Part shown: positions 34,323-45,339 of the stretch, piece by piece
How the letters are laid out: each line of letters opens with the position of its first letter
How positions within the stretch are numbered: the stretch's first letter is position 1
Assembly (NCBI RefSeq): GCF_000512585.2
Contig: NC_089242.1
Coordinates: 3,534,001 to 3,598,000 of the forward strand
Reading direction: 5' to 3'
Source of the DNA: Kwoniella bestiolae CBS 10118
Taxonomy: Eukaryota; Basidiomycota; Tremellomycetes; Tremellales; Cryptococcaceae
DNA: 64,000 nucleotides
Translations under genes and position numbers: made by a program
The notes under the pieces: generated by a model
Databases searched by the model: none
Seen by the model: only the letters and a program-made list of their open reading frames with translations
What the model was told of the DNA's origin: nothing

Positions 34323-35348
34323 CTATAATCGTCTGACGGCATCGGCAGTTCGTTGACCATCAGTCACGCCACCTTGACCGTACCCAGCTCCCTGAGCAGC
34401 GTTGGTCTCAGCTCCGTAACCTGCACCACCGGTTCCCGCACCTGGAGCACCGTACCCTCCGGCACCAGATCCGGCTTGCACACCAGCAGCGTTAGCCTGA
34501 GTCTGATCCAAAGCACCGTTGCCGGCAGCACCGGTCTGGTTGACACCGCCCTGTGGAGTCACATGCTCGCCGGTTCGGAGATCGTTGGTTACGTTGCTAG
34601 CTGTGGTGGCTGGCTGTTGATGTAACTCCTTGAGTTTCGAGTCTCGGGTCTGCTCGTGAGCGTGGTGCTAGATTCGGGAGTTGCTGTTAGCGATCGAGAG
34701 GTCTGATTGAAAGAAAACAGCGGCATTGTTGCCATTGAGAGGGCAGACTCACCTGCGAAGTAAGGTTTTCCAAAGCGGCTTTCTTCTGCGCGACTTCCTG
34801 AGATATTCGGGAGTGCTCGCTGGAGGTTCGGTTGACATCATTGACGGAAGCGTTGGCGTGGTTTACAGAGTCATCGTGTTCTGAAGGGACGACGTACCAA
34901 TCAGCCATAATACTCCGATTGGACGATAGAGGGTGATGCAATCAAGGGCGTGAGACGTGACAGATTGTGTTGATGCAGGAAGAAAAGGCAAATGAAGACA
35001 ATAATACTCACTATGAGTAGCTTTGTTCAAGGCAGCAGCCATCTTCTGCTCGACCTTGGCAGCCTTCTCTTGAGCATGATGAGCCTTCACTTCGGCTTTA
35101 GCAGCCTTAGCCTCTGATTTCTCGGCGTGGGCCAAGTCCTTCTCAGCTTGTCGTAGTTGCTTGTCTTCAACTTTGGCCTCTGCGATAGCCATTGAGAATC
35201 AACATAAATTCGCTCCACGAGGTGACAAAGGGATAACAGGTGACTCTGTGAACGTCCGACACACAAACGACGCAAGCATCTCCTACTCACCTTTGGCGAT
35301 GGCCTTCTCCGCCTTGACAGTAGGGTCTGATGATCCGAATAATCCCAT
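34323..35348 (-). CDS. LEA-like Ala/Lys-rich coiled-coil protein with Gly/Ala tail
   Basis: The spliced protein starts MGLFGSSDPTVKAEKAIAK. A highly charged helix follows (QLRQAEKDLAHAEKSEAKAA, HHAQEKAAKVEQKMAAALNK), then a second helical stretch (SRISQEVAQKKAALENLTSQ). The C-terminus is Gly/Ala/Gln-rich (AGSGAGGYGAPGAGTGGAGY) and ends TADAVRRL. There are no membrane segments or cysteines. The composition is like hydrophilic stress proteins of the LEA type, or a small cytosolic coiled-coil scaffold, but I do not recognise a named family. Four to five exons. Promoter elements (TATA at 35476-35483, CRE at 35537-35544) support stress-regulated expression. Confidence 0.7.
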
Positions 35349-35475
35349 TTTGAATAATTGTTATTTGGGTGGCAAGATGGATGTGCTTGACAAAATAGAT
35401 GAGTATAAGTTGCTTGAATGTGTGAGTAGATGAACAGTGGGGCCGATAGAGAATGTCTTGGAAAATACTGGGTTG

Positions 35476-35483
35476 TTTATATA
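35476..35483 (-). promoter_or_regulatory. TATA box of the LEA-like gene
   Basis: The minus strand reads TATATAAA, 128 bp upstream of the start codon. Confidence 0.55.
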
Positions 35484-35528
35484 TGGATGAACTGAATTGA
35501 CGCTAATCAAAGGACGATCAATGGCAAA

Positions 35529-35544
35529 TGACGTAATGACGTCA
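35529..35544. promoter_or_regulatory. Tandem CRE/bZIP sites
   Basis: TGACGTAA (35529-35536) is immediately followed by the perfect palindrome TGACGTCA (35537-35544), a consensus ATF/CREB bZIP site. It lies about 55 bp upstream of the TATA box of the LEA-like gene. Confidence 0.6.
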
Positions 35545-35920
35545 TGCCACAAGACTCGCCACCCAACAATTGGATTTCACAGTCGAATTCGACACTTCGA
35601 CATTAAATTGGTAATTTGGTTCCTGAGAAAATACGTCACTTTGATCGCATCAACGATCACCTGGAGCGGTGATAATGCTCAAAGTCATCAGAGCAGATAG
35701 GAATGACAAGACGTCGTTTTGTGCTAACAGAGATGCTGGAGGGTCACGGTGATCACTACGATAATCACATACTCACGTGAAAACTCAGACCATCGACCGC
35801 GACCCATGGTGACACTTCATCGTTTGCTCACCTGAACTACTTACCATTGGTAAAGCTGCATCCGTTCCTCGATGGTTACCCGTTATGATCCCTACAGACA
35901 GCTCCACGTCCACAGAAAAC

Positions 35921-36087
35921 ACACCTGTAGCTCAAGCGTTAGAGCGCCCTTGTCAACTCATCGATGCCTTTGGGTCCCCTGCCTCAAGAAGTCCTGCTGG
36001 TTATCTCACAAGCGAGTGCTACTGGTATAATGGTGGGGGTAAATAAGTCGTTTAGACGGGAGATGGGTGGTCGAACACCCCAGGTGT
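35921..36087 (+). tRNA. tRNA-like gene with a long hairpin-forming intron
   Basis: Acceptor ACACCTG/CAGGTGT pairs perfectly. D-arm GCTC/GAGC is canonical and the T-stem GGGTG/CACCC closes a shortened loop containing GTCGAA. After stem CCCTT the loop reads GTCAAC, so the anticodon would be CAA (Leu), but the long variable arm required of tRNA-Leu is absent. About 95 nt of insert separates the halves. A T6 run at 36093-36098 would terminate Pol III. The isotype is unresolved. Confidence 0.5.
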
Positions 36088-36599
36088 ATTGTGTTTTTTG
36101 ACCTCTGCTTCGTCATGCAGCTTATTCGGACCGGTTCTGACTGTATACCAGACTAATCAGCTCTACTCAGTGATGGGAGAGAAGCTAAAACAGAGATCAA
36201 TCAGAAACCTGAGTTCTAGGTAAAGAATCGATTTACACTAGAACCCAAACATCAACGCGCACACACCCACACACATACATATACGGGCCTGTCCTGTTTT
36301 TACGCCCAGACCAACTGTACTTTGATGGTCAAAGTCGCCCCATATACACAAAGTAGCCCGCGTTCTCCCCACAACAAGGCTCAACGCCACGATGATGACG
36401 GATTGTCTGTTTGTCTCTTTGCACCTCAATGCAATTTCCCAAATTGAATTTTCTCCGTCGTCCCCCACTTTTCATCCCCCATTTCCAAAGTCTCCTCCCC
36501 GCTTCGCCCTTCCCCACTCTCTGCTCATAACAATTACAGCCCCTACGCCTCACTGATCGCTCAAAAGCTCTGCTAACCCCCTCACCATACAAGATCCTG

Positions 36600-36737
36600 G
36601 CGCCCATAGCATAGTTGGTCAGAGTGCATCCCATGGTCAGCAATAGGTTGGGCGCCTTCAAGACATCGCTCCGGCGACATGGTGCCATAACCAATTGCCA
36701 CTGGTGCGAAGACGGGGATTCGATTTCCTCTGGACGC
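36600..36737 (+). tRNA. tRNA-like gene with hairpin insert
   Basis: The 5' GCGCCCA pairs with 3' TGGACGC except for one mismatch. The D-arm is GCAT/GTGC and the T-arm is GGGGA-TTCGATT-TCCTC. The insert contains self-complementary segments (GGTTGGGCGCC with GGTGCCATAACC). The anticodon arm is not resolvable by eye and U33 is not in its usual place, so it may be degenerate. No Pol III T-run follows at once. Confidence 0.4.
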
Positions 36738-37118
36738 GGTCTATGGATCGTACCTTTTTCTCTGTTGATTGTGTTGCTTGCCACCTGTTGATCGTGAGGA
36801 TGATGGGGGATGCATGTGTGAATGAGTTCAGCTGAGGAGGTGATGGGGTACTTTGACATTCGTTTCTCGTCGAGTGAGATGATGACCGGATCACTGTCAT
36901 TCCGCCATTGCGGGAATTTACTGGACCCCTGGTGGAATTTCACGGTACGGAATTGTAGTAGGATGATTCAATACAAAACCGTTCTGACACCTTGACGCTC
37001 TCCATCAGAAACACACAAACTACTACTACTTCGCTTAGACATCGCCTTGAAGGCTGACATACCGTTCCCCCGCAACACTCATATTCAATTTTCAAAGTTA
37101 ATTTCTCACAATGATGAC

Positions 37119-37256
37119 TCCCCGATAGCTTAACGGTTGAAAGGATCTTCAACGTCAGGAAGGTTATATGTGTCAGGGATTGTACGGATGTGTGGTTTCG
37201 GATGTGTGTGGGCGACTGTCAAAGAGGAAGAATCTGGTTCGACTCCAGATTGGGGA
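37119..37256 (+). tRNA. tRNA-like gene with intron, isotype unresolved
   Basis: TCCCCGA/TTGGGGA forms a full acceptor (one wobble). The T-arm TCTGG-TTCGACT-CCAGA is perfect and the D-arm is near-canonical (GCTT with AAGG). Anticodon stem TCTTC can pair with GAGGA, but the loop begins AACG and lacks U33. The insert is about 70 nt. A T6 run at 37263-37268 is a good Pol III terminator, which argues for a live gene. Confidence 0.55.
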
Positions 37257-37386
37257 ATAACCTTTTTTCCGTGGTGATGACGAACCGAATATCAAATGGT
37301 AAAAAGGTGTTTTTCAATATCGTATATCCTCACATCTACGATGGGTGGCAAGAAGTATGGATGGGTTGGCGAAAGAAAAAGACATT

Positions 37387-37530
37387 CCTCTGCCCTGGAC
37401 TCGAACCAGGCTTTCCTTTCGCAACACCTGAGCCCATCACACCAATGGCACTCGCCTAAATACCACCGATGTGTGGGGTAGGGCCCAGCCAACACTCAGA
37501 AGGGCACTCTAACCGCTAAGCTAGCAGAGG
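37387..37530 (-). tRNA. Intron-containing tRNA-like gene, CCTCTGC family
   Basis: On the minus strand, CCTCTGC and GCAGAGG form a perfect acceptor with A73. The T-arm CCTGG-TTCGAGT-CCAGG and D-arm are intact. Stem CCCTT is followed by CTGAGT, so U33 is present and 34-36 would be GAG (Leu), a rare anticodon in eukaryotes. Stem 27-31/39-43 has a C-A mismatch at 29-41, shared with family members. The roughly 75-nt intron folds: CTGGGCCC...CACAC with GTGTG...GGGCTCAG. This is the best-preserved member of the family. Confidence 0.6.
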
Positions 37531-37978
37531 TTTGTATATGCATATGTGTGTAATTGCCTTCAATTGCGTTCCGGCCACATGACGATTTAGAAATCTGTGG
37601 AAAAAGAAGTTGAGAAATTTGAGGAAAGCCGTGTGTGTGGTTTAGAATGCGATATCTGAGGGAATGTATACAGTAAAATGCACAACCAAACCACCCTGGC
37701 AGCGTGTTTCATCCGGCACTTAGCCACTCCAAGGCAATTGCTTCGACAAGCCTGATAGCATAGCAGCGAGGAAATTTTAAGGATAAGAGAGGTGCAACCA
37801 AAGTCTTCCTGACTGCGAGACTGCCGATGCCCTTTAGAATACGACCTCAGTACTCTACAGGAATTCACCGTTTCTCCTCTTCGCATCGAACCAAAAAAGC
37901 AATCCCATCAAGGCTGCTGATGCAAATCATGCTTAAGGAGTGAGCCCAGACATGCATTGAAAATGCAAAAAGCGATAT

Positions 37979-38136
37979 CCCCTACCTTGGATTCGAACCA
38001 AGATTTCCTCTCTTATAATTGTCGAACCCTCATCAACGTCAATGACGATATATACATTTATACACATTGCCACCGAAATGAATTCGGATCCGAGAGATAC
38101 TCCGAAGGGCGCTCCTGCCCATTGAGCTAGCAGAGG
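37979..38136 (-). tRNA. Intron-containing tRNA-like gene, CCTCTGC family
   Basis: On the minus strand, CCTCTGC pairs with GTAGGGG (two wobbles). The T-arm is CTTGG-TTCGAAT-CCAAG, the D-arm GCTC/GAGC, and A73 is present. The loop after CCCTT reads CGGAGT, so U33 is missing. The insert is about 90 nt. Its 3' anticodon half (AGAGG with AAAT variable loop) is identical to the decayed copy at 14381-14517, tying the two islands together. Confidence 0.5.
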
Positions 38137-38348
38137 TTTTTTCTGTCCTGCTTTGTTGTACTCCTTGTTGTTTGTCTGACAACGTGTTTGTATGAATGAA
38201 AGAATGCGATGTTGTGTGTCAGACGCGTACAAACAGAACAGCCGATCAAATATCTCTAGAGCAAATATAAGGTTAGTCTCAGAGGATCGGTCATATCCGA
38301 TGACGGCATATTCGGATCGCATGGTCCATTGAACTTGCCTATCTTGAT

Positions 38349-38467
38349 AAACCCATGCCCTAACCTGGATTCACATACGAGTAGCGTCCTCCATTGCAGG
38401 ATTCATGTCTTGATCCCACGACTTTAGCTCTATACAGCTGAGCCTCATCATTATATAGGGCATACCT
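38349..38467 (-). pseudogene. Possible degraded tRNA-like element
   Basis: Minus-strand ends ATGCCCTA and TAGGGCAT pair over 8 bp, and a D-arm-like GCTC-AGCTGTATA-GAGC is present. The acceptor-to-D spacing is about 10 nt too long and the T-loop lacks TTCRA. It is probably a relic or chance structure. Confidence 0.25.
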
Positions 38468-38510
38468 GAGCATCAGACCCAATACAATCCTTGAGTCCGC
38501 CATACCCATC

Positions 38511-40667
38511 ATGTCAACAGCCAACATCACCTCTGCTCTCGGATATTTCGAGCTTATCGATCAAGACGCCTCCCAGAAGAGCTCATCCCCGTACGACTGG
38601 GAGCCTGAACACTGGGTGCAGTACCCCGTACCAGAGAGCTACGATATTCTTGCTCGTCCTTGGATCAGACCGGAACAACTGCCTATGAGCTTCGTGGGTA
38701 AGTCCATGACGTTGTCCGTTCTCCCGATTCGGCGAAATGAATGAGTACGTAAGTAGTGAAAGTCTGACTGACCCGATACTTAATATTGGCAGGTGTAAAC
38801 ATTGTCGATGTAGAGAATTCGTTAATCCTCAAGTCCATGACCGTGAAAATCAAGGCAGGTAAAATTGAATCTATCTCCAAATCGCTCAAAGAACACATGC
38901 AAGAACCCGGATGGGAGAGCGTGAATGCCGAAGGACTGTACTTGAGTCCCGGTCTGATTGATGGTAAGCATTGAGCCCCAGGTGTCACACGCGAGAATGC
39001 AGCTGAACAAGATGATGTGTGAACAGTGCACACTCACATCACGATTACTCCTGGCACACCGGTACGTTTCGTCCCAGCTCTGAGCAAAGCACCGCTGAAT
39101 GATTCGGTATTTTTGTACGCAGAATGGACAGATGAGACCTCGTTCCGATACAGAGACTGCTCTGGCTACTCAATACGTCTTGAAAGGTGAGCGCCCCCCT
39201 CGTTTGCATGTATTCGCATCACAGAAGCTCTCTTATCGCCGTGCATTCATCATTCATCCATTTGTTCGTTCTTACGGTATGAGTTTGACCCAATATCAGG
39301 AATGCTCTGGCGAGGATTTACCACTGTAAGAGACGTGGGCGGTGCCAATCGACATTACAAGAACGCCACCGAACAGTGGTTGATACCCGGTCCGAGGATC
39401 TTTCAGGGAGGTCCCCTGATGTCGCAATCAGGTGGACACGGGGATGATGGCGTGGATCTCGATAAGCCTATCACTGGTTGCTGCTCGGGTGGAGTAGGTG
39501 GAGATGGATCAAGCTGTATTGTTGATGGTGGTCAGTGACCATCTCACCTTGTCACCTCATCAAAACATGACTGATGGTACGATACTGAACGTAGTGGACG
39601 AATGTACAAGAGCTGCTAGAAAGATCATGATGAACGGTAAATTATCCAAGCTCTGGGGAAATCTCCGCTCGACCTGCATTGCATTCGAGCAATTTGGAGG
39701 AAACAGAAGCTGATACGAGGGATCTTACATACCATCAGGAGCCGATCATATCAAGATTTGCAGTTCAGGAGGTGTAGCTAGTCCGACCGACAAATTGGAC
39801 AGCGAGCAGTTCACCGTAGCAGAGATCAAAGCGATCTGCGACGTAGTCCGAATGATGGTGAGTCGAAGGGTCTGGTCCCTGATCATCTTTGTGGATCTTC
39901 CTCATTCGCAGATCGCTAATGGTTATCTGATACCCGACATCGCAGAAAGGTACCCTAGTCAGTAGGTGACACTGAGCTTCCTCTGTGCCCCTACCTCAGC
40001 TGATATCGAGTAACCAGCCGCACACTGCTTCACCGGCCCCGCCGCTCGGAACGCCATCGAAGCCGGTATAGGCGGGATCGAACACGGTCATCTCCTAGAC
40101 GACGATACCCTCAAACTCATGGCTAAGAAGGGCGTCCACCTCACTCCAACATTGATCGTACAGGAACTGCTCGCCAGACCTCCATACCAAGCTATGATCC
40201 CTCCACAGTCCCGGGAGAAGTTGAAGCTTGTTATCGATGGTGGGTATAAAGTATTGAAACGCGCGCATGAGCTTGGGGTAAATATCGCCTATGGGACGGA
40301 TTGTTTTGGACCGATGCAACCTAATCAATTGGCTGAGTTTGAGTTGAGGAAGAAGGTTTTGCCTAGTAGGGATGTTATCAAGCATGCTACGGTTAATGCT
40401 GGTACGTTTACGTGTTTCTCACACCTCATCTGGCTAGTCGCTGATCGGTTGACATTAACATTTACAGCCAAAGTCCTTAATATGCAAGGCAAGATAGGTA
40501 TAATCCGCGAGGGTGCTTTTGCAGATCTGCTCTTACTGTCTGCGAACCCACTGGAAGATGTGGGTATCTTCAACGATCCGCATAAGTACGTCAAAGGAAT
40601 AGTCAAGGATGGTAGAGTCGTTAGATCGGAATTGAAGGGCTTGAGGGTGGAAGTCTCACTTATGTAG
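38511..40667 (+). CDS. Metal-dependent amidohydrolase (Xaa-Pro dipeptidase / imidazolonepropionase-like)
   Basis: After a roughly 60-residue N-terminal extension (MSTANITSALGYFELIDQD), the composite domain begins GVNIVDVENSLILKS. The amidohydrolase barrel has the metal motif LIDVHTHIT, LWRGFTTVRDVGG, a putative carboxylated-Lys strand DHIKICSSGGVASP, TAHCFTGPAARNAIEAG, IEHGHLLDDDT and the catalytic Asp in AYGTDCFGPM. It closes with IREGAFADLLLLSANPLEDV. This arrangement is typical of the Sgx9260/prolidase subgroup hydrolysing C-terminally blocked or dipeptide substrates; the exact substrate is unknown. Around ten introns. The short exon near 39953 is needed to keep VTAHCFTG in frame. Confidence 0.88.
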
Positions 40668-40870
40668 ATGGTTGATTTCGACAAAACTTTCAGATAACCC
40701 AGGAACCTTAGATGCGTCTGGAAAGCGTCAAAATGATAGTATCCATTAGTTGTAAAGCCAAATAATAGATAGAAAAAGATGTATTCGGGACAAAAGTTAC
40801 TTTGCATTTCTTCTTGCACCTCTGGTCGCGCATGGGTGTCATGAGAATTCCCATCAATATTTCCCTCTGC

Positions 40871-42366
40871 CTATGCTTTGAGGAATTTGGCGTGGTACGA
40901 AACATGTTCAGGAGCGAAGGTTGAGATCTGTCATGAAGGGACAAGTAAGCACGACACTCGTTGAACGATTCTTGATCCAGAGTCAGATGAGTAAGAACAG
41001 ATCGAACAGAAACAGGAAAGGTAGGATAGTGAAAGATAGCTCGCACAAGTACAACGCAGGGCTTGGTACAGAAACGGGATACCACATCATATACAACAAT
41101 GGATACCACTCACAAAGTAGTAAGAATGATCAAATCCATCTTGCAACCTAACCTCCACACCCTCCTTATTCAAATCCGATATAGCTTTAGGTTCCAATTG
41201 ACCTTTCTTCAAGAAATCATCCTCCGTTCCCACATCAATCAAGATGTTGGTTTCACCCTGGTAGTTCTGCAGGAGATGGGTGGAGTCGTATGGAAGCCAT
41301 TCGGATGGAGGGGATGAGCGGGTCTTGGTGTCGAGGTAGTTTTGGAAGGCGTTGATTCCCCAAGGGGTTCGGGAGGGGTTACTGTACGATACAAGGAGAT
41401 GTTCAACGCATCGTTCATTCGTGTGGAGAGGAGTGTACTGATGGGATATCTCAGAAGACGGATAAGGGAAGGGACGGGAGGAGAGGGAACTCACCAAGCT
41501 GGAGCAAATGCAGAGGCTGATCTGAACAATCCTGGGTTCTTGAGGTAGATCGATAATGCACCATGGCCTATGATGCGTTCGGAATCAACGATCAAAATGA
41601 TGATCTTCGCTCACACACAGTGGACTCACCTCCCATCGAGTGACCAAAGATCGACCATCTAGAGAAGTCCTGGAAGATATATATCTCAGCATGTTATTCA
41701 GAAAGTGTGTACAGCAGATATGAGGAAAGTCAATAGACCATTTTGGGAGGAGATGCTCATCTCAAAACTCGTTCAAAATCCTCCGCTCAACTGATGGTAT
41801 GAAGCACTCACCACACCCAGATCCGCCTTTTTGATCTCCTCCGGCAACTCCTTCACGACCAGATCGTACATGTTATAGTGCTTTTTCCACTTCTCAGCAG
41901 TTGCGTTGAGGTAGAAGCCGGCGCCTGGTTGATCGGATCGACGGGTCGAATGTCAGCCTATTCATCCCATCATTCCATCTTCGCCCAGTGTGCGTCGGAC
42001 CAAGGCATATTCATTGGTCATACCTGAGCTACTAGAAGGGTAGGGAGTCAACTCACCCGTACCCAACTGCCAATCATCCTCCTCCCCCTCTACCCCAGCT
42101 CCTCTAGGCGAAGTATCGGGAAAGACCACTGCTATCCCCTCCTTCCCAGCGGTATTGAGCAGCCCGCCCTTCTGCGCTCCGGTATCTTCGTTGCAAGTCA
42201 GTCCCGCCAGGTAGAACAGTACGGGCACGGGGGACGAGGACGATGCAGAAGAGGGGACAAAGATGTTGAATTGCGTGGAGAGGCCGCCGAGGGATTTGGA
42301 AGGGAACTTGTATTTTGTTAGAGAGCCTGTGGAGACTCTGTTGGAAGATACTTTCTCGAGGGTCAT
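40871..42366 (-). CDS. S-formylglutathione hydrolase (esterase D)
   Basis: The start MTLEKVSSNRVSTGSLTKYK leads into VPVLFYLAGLTCNEDTGAQK, the family signature. The catalytic triad is visible: Ser in FGHSMGGHGALSIYL, Asp in LIDVGTEDDFL and His in GFDHSYYF. Other landmarks are VFPDTSPRG, AGFYLNAT and NPSRTPWG. The last exon ends YHAKFLKA. It hydrolyses S-formylglutathione to formate and glutathione, the second step of glutathione-dependent formaldehyde detoxification. Cytosolic, about 290 residues. Seven or so introns. Confidence 0.93.
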
Positions 42367-42754
42367 GTTGTTGTACTGGCCGGTGGGATTTTGATGCAGC
42401 AGAGTGTGTGATGTATGCGTTTGAAGTTGTTGTACGATGAAAGGTGAAAGATGACTTGTGATATGTGAGCTGATAACGCACCTCAGCTAAAGAGTGATCG
42501 CCTATGACGTTTTTGGAATGTGTGTACAAGTGGGAATGGGCTCCGATGATTACCGAAACCGACAACCGATAATCATAACGTATATATATATATCATGTCA
42601 AAAGTACAAACTACTACAATGTCTATCGTGCAGCATGCATAGCAAGTATATAGCCTAAAGACTAGATGGACCATAGTCTGCATGGAGCTACTGTAGATGA
42701 CCTTGCTCACAGGGTTTACATGAGATTTTGATCTCATCAGAAAGCAATCAGGCA
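42367..42754. other. Intergenic region
   Basis: About 390 bp containing the formylglutathione hydrolase promoter and the 3' flank of the next minus-strand gene. A short (TA)n tract lies at about 42582-42593. Nothing else is recognised. Confidence 0.5.
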
Positions 42755-43566
42755 TCAGGCATTCTCCAATCTATTCACCTTATCGTTCAACTTCGTACAT
42801 CCGTTCTCCAACTCCTCCAACTTATCTATGTGACTGTCCGTCTTCTCACTGTCATCCACCTCTTCTGATTTGAGAGAAGCACCTTCATCGCCAAAGTCGA
42901 ATTGACTAATCAACGAAATGTCTTCCCCCGCCTGTTGTTCGATCCCTTTCGACCGAGCATCCTCCAGTAATTCCACCCTACCCTGAAGAACCCCCACGAT
43001 ACCTTCCGAATTGAACAACCTCTCATCCCTCTCTCGATCCCACCTCTCCCTCTTTGTATCCATCAGGTATGTATCAACACCCTCATTCAACTCCACTCCC
43101 ATTTTCCCCGTATGCGCTCGATCAACCTCATCCAACAACGCTGCTGCGATTTCCTGTAGTTCATATTTCATCCCTTCGCTTGAGGATGGATCTAGCTCAA
43201 CCAACCTCAGGGCTAGCAGGGTGATCACTTCCCCGTTGATCTTTTGGGATGTAGCTCTTCGGAGTTGGGTCTCGTACTCGGAGTTTAGTTTCTTCATACT
43301 GCCTCCGAAATTCTTCTTACTTTCGATGACTTGAGCTAATTTCTCGTGAACATCGGTGGAACGATCTGCAGTGTCCGTGAGCTGCAATCACATCGCCTCA
43401 CCGACTGACTGACTGAGCGAGTGAACAACTCACCAGATACACCAATATCTGCCTCATCGCTCGGCGATTCCTCGTCTTCTACACGAGGTAACACCGAGTC
43501 CTCCCTCATGGCTCTAAAAGCATTACCTTCGAGGGAATTATCGTTTGCGTCTATCGTAGGAGGCAT
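42755..43566 (-). CDS. Unknown coiled-coil protein
   Basis: The start MPPTIDANDNSLEGNAFRAM begins an acidic N-terminus, then one intron whose acceptor (ACTGCAG|ATCG) gives the join GVSDRSTDVHEKL. The rest is a continuous hydrophilic helix set with acidic/basic heptads (SEYETQLRRATSQKINGEVI, LLDEVDRAHTGKMGVELNEG) and a final leucine-zipper-like tail (HIDKLEELENGCTKLNDKVN). No catalytic motif or membrane segment. I do not recognise the family; small kinetochore or spindle coiled-coil subunits look like this, but nothing here proves it. About 250 residues. Confidence 0.7.
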
Positions 43567-44105
43567 CTCAGTGTAAGTATATCCAATTTAGAGGTCATCT
43601 TCGCTTTGAAATCGTTGTTGACTCAATCCAACATACGTGCGATAGAATACAGATCACAGTGGTATGATGTTTCCATGTTCCATGATATTCAGTATTTATC
43701 ATCAATGTGCTGAAGGCAAGTAAAGAAGGACAGGATGCCATCCTTTCACAAGCTTTCTTTGGTTAGTGTGGTTTGATTTGATTTTACGTTTTGAACGTCA
43801 TCTCCTTTCTTTGCTATTATGCCTCAGTCCTATGACGAGGTCCATTATCTGTACTGCAAAAGGACAAGTCATACATCGCGTCTCAAAGCAAAAGGATAGA
43901 ACAGCCTCCGTTAAGAGCAAGAGGACAAACCTGATTGTAGGCCATTTAATCTCCGGGTAAGTACAGGTAGATGCTGAGCACGGTCAGTGACGTATATGTA
44001 CATGAACACAAGCGGATCATCAGTTGACGTTTACTTTACTATGCATATTTCTTTACCTCATTCCTTTCTGTTTATTGGTTTACTTGAGATGGTGTACAAT
44101 GGTCT
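43567..44105. other. Intergenic region
   Basis: About 540 bp between two minus-strand genes. It contains the coiled-coil gene promoter and the 3' end region of the next gene. No ORF or RNA with support. Confidence 0.45.
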
Positions 44106-44825
44106 TTACTCCTTCTTACCTGTTGGGCCCACTCGGAGCTACCAAAGAAATTGAACGTCAGCTTGTCCGTTTGTCAGGTCCGTGAGTGTGTTATCTGGGG
44201 ATGATAGCCTCCCGCAAGTAGTAAAGATGGAAGCAGCAGGACTTACACCATCGAGGTAGACTGTAGAGAATTACAAAGCAGTATCGTCAGTAACTGTTCC
44301 ATCTAGACGTACTCTTTACAAGTCAGACTTGAACTTACAATGTCGACCAACGGCGAATCCTGCACCAACACATGCGGCAGCTACGACGAAAGCCATAGGG
44401 TAGAGTTCGACAGGGATGTCTGAGGTGTGATAGAAGCGTTAGTCGGGCGTATGTCCACCAAAGGGTATAACAGGAGAACAGGTGGTACACTTGGAATACA
44501 ACTCACCTCGAAGACCAAATCGGAAGATCTTAACATAGGATATCATGAGTCAGCATCTGTAGCTCCACCAGTCACGCCAAATCTCCAAGATGTCCGTCTA
44601 CTGCTCACATACCCTCGACCGCTTGGTGGGATGAGGAGATGATTGATGGATAGAAACCCCACTCACAAGCTTTGATTTACCACCTCGTTGTTCTTGGGTG
44701 TTCCATCGTCTACCTGCAATGCCCAATCCGGTGGAAGCGATGGAGGTTCGTGGGACAGCGGTCCTGAGCGCGGGAGCTCGGAGGGCGGTGGAAGTTTGTC
44801 TGAGAGCGGCGGTGGATGGGAACAT
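44106..44825 (-). CDS. Small mitochondrial single-TM protein (B12D/NDUFA4-like)
   Basis: The first exon encodes an Ala/Arg/Thr-rich presequence (MFPSTAALRQTSTALRAPAL, RTAVPRTSIAST). Further exons give KLIFRFGLRDIPVELYPMAF, a hydrophobic segment VVAAACVGAGFAVGRHF, and a short tail YLDGLRVGPTGKKE. A Pro-x-E-x-Y-P element before a lone TM, followed by R-H, resembles the MLRQ/B12D family of respiratory-chain-associated proteins. Exons are tiny (20-100 nt), with about five introns, so the splice model is less certain. It could also be another small inner-membrane subunit. Confidence 0.6.
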
Positions 44826-45339
44826 TGTGGTGGTTGGCAGGATGCTTTGAGAGATGGTTCAGTAATTGAGATGTCGTGAGTGTAAGTAAGAGTGGATATG
44901 TTATGTTGAGGAATGGAATGGAATGGGATGAACTGATTGACTGATTGACTGATTGTTGATTGGTCTCCCTCTCCCTCTCCATCTCCACGTTCCCATGGTG
45001 CATTGATTGCACTCACTTAGACCCCGATTCAACCGTACAGTGCAAAGTGACGTCACTCTCACCCAACCTTAAATCGGACAGTTTAAGGATAAATATATCC
45101 GGTCATAGGCGGAGCAAAAATGTGGGGTCTCACCATGTCTCGCTTGCCTAAAGGGTGGAGATCACCCTGGTATAGGCATGCGATCGCTGATATCCCCACC
45201 GGTTGAGATGCATCCCTGCATACCCGTTGACAGTGACAAAACGTCAAGAAACAACCAGAACGTGTAATTACATGACTTGAACCTCTTCATCATCCTTCTA
45301 TCCCATCCTCAATCAAAAGGAACAATCCCAACAGCCAAC
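44826..45339. other. Divergent promoter region
   Basis: About 510 bp between the divergent B12D-like and ACBP genes. TGATTGAC is repeated in tandem around 44934-44955. No gene is present. Confidence 0.5.

Noticed and set aside
36329..36943. 204-codon minus-strand frame
   Set aside because: It overlaps the tRNA-like element at 36600-36737, has low-complexity basic composition and no splice-supported continuation.
42104..42565. 153-codon minus-strand frame overlapping formylglutathione hydrolase
   Set aside because: It is a frame-shifted shadow of the first exon of that gene.
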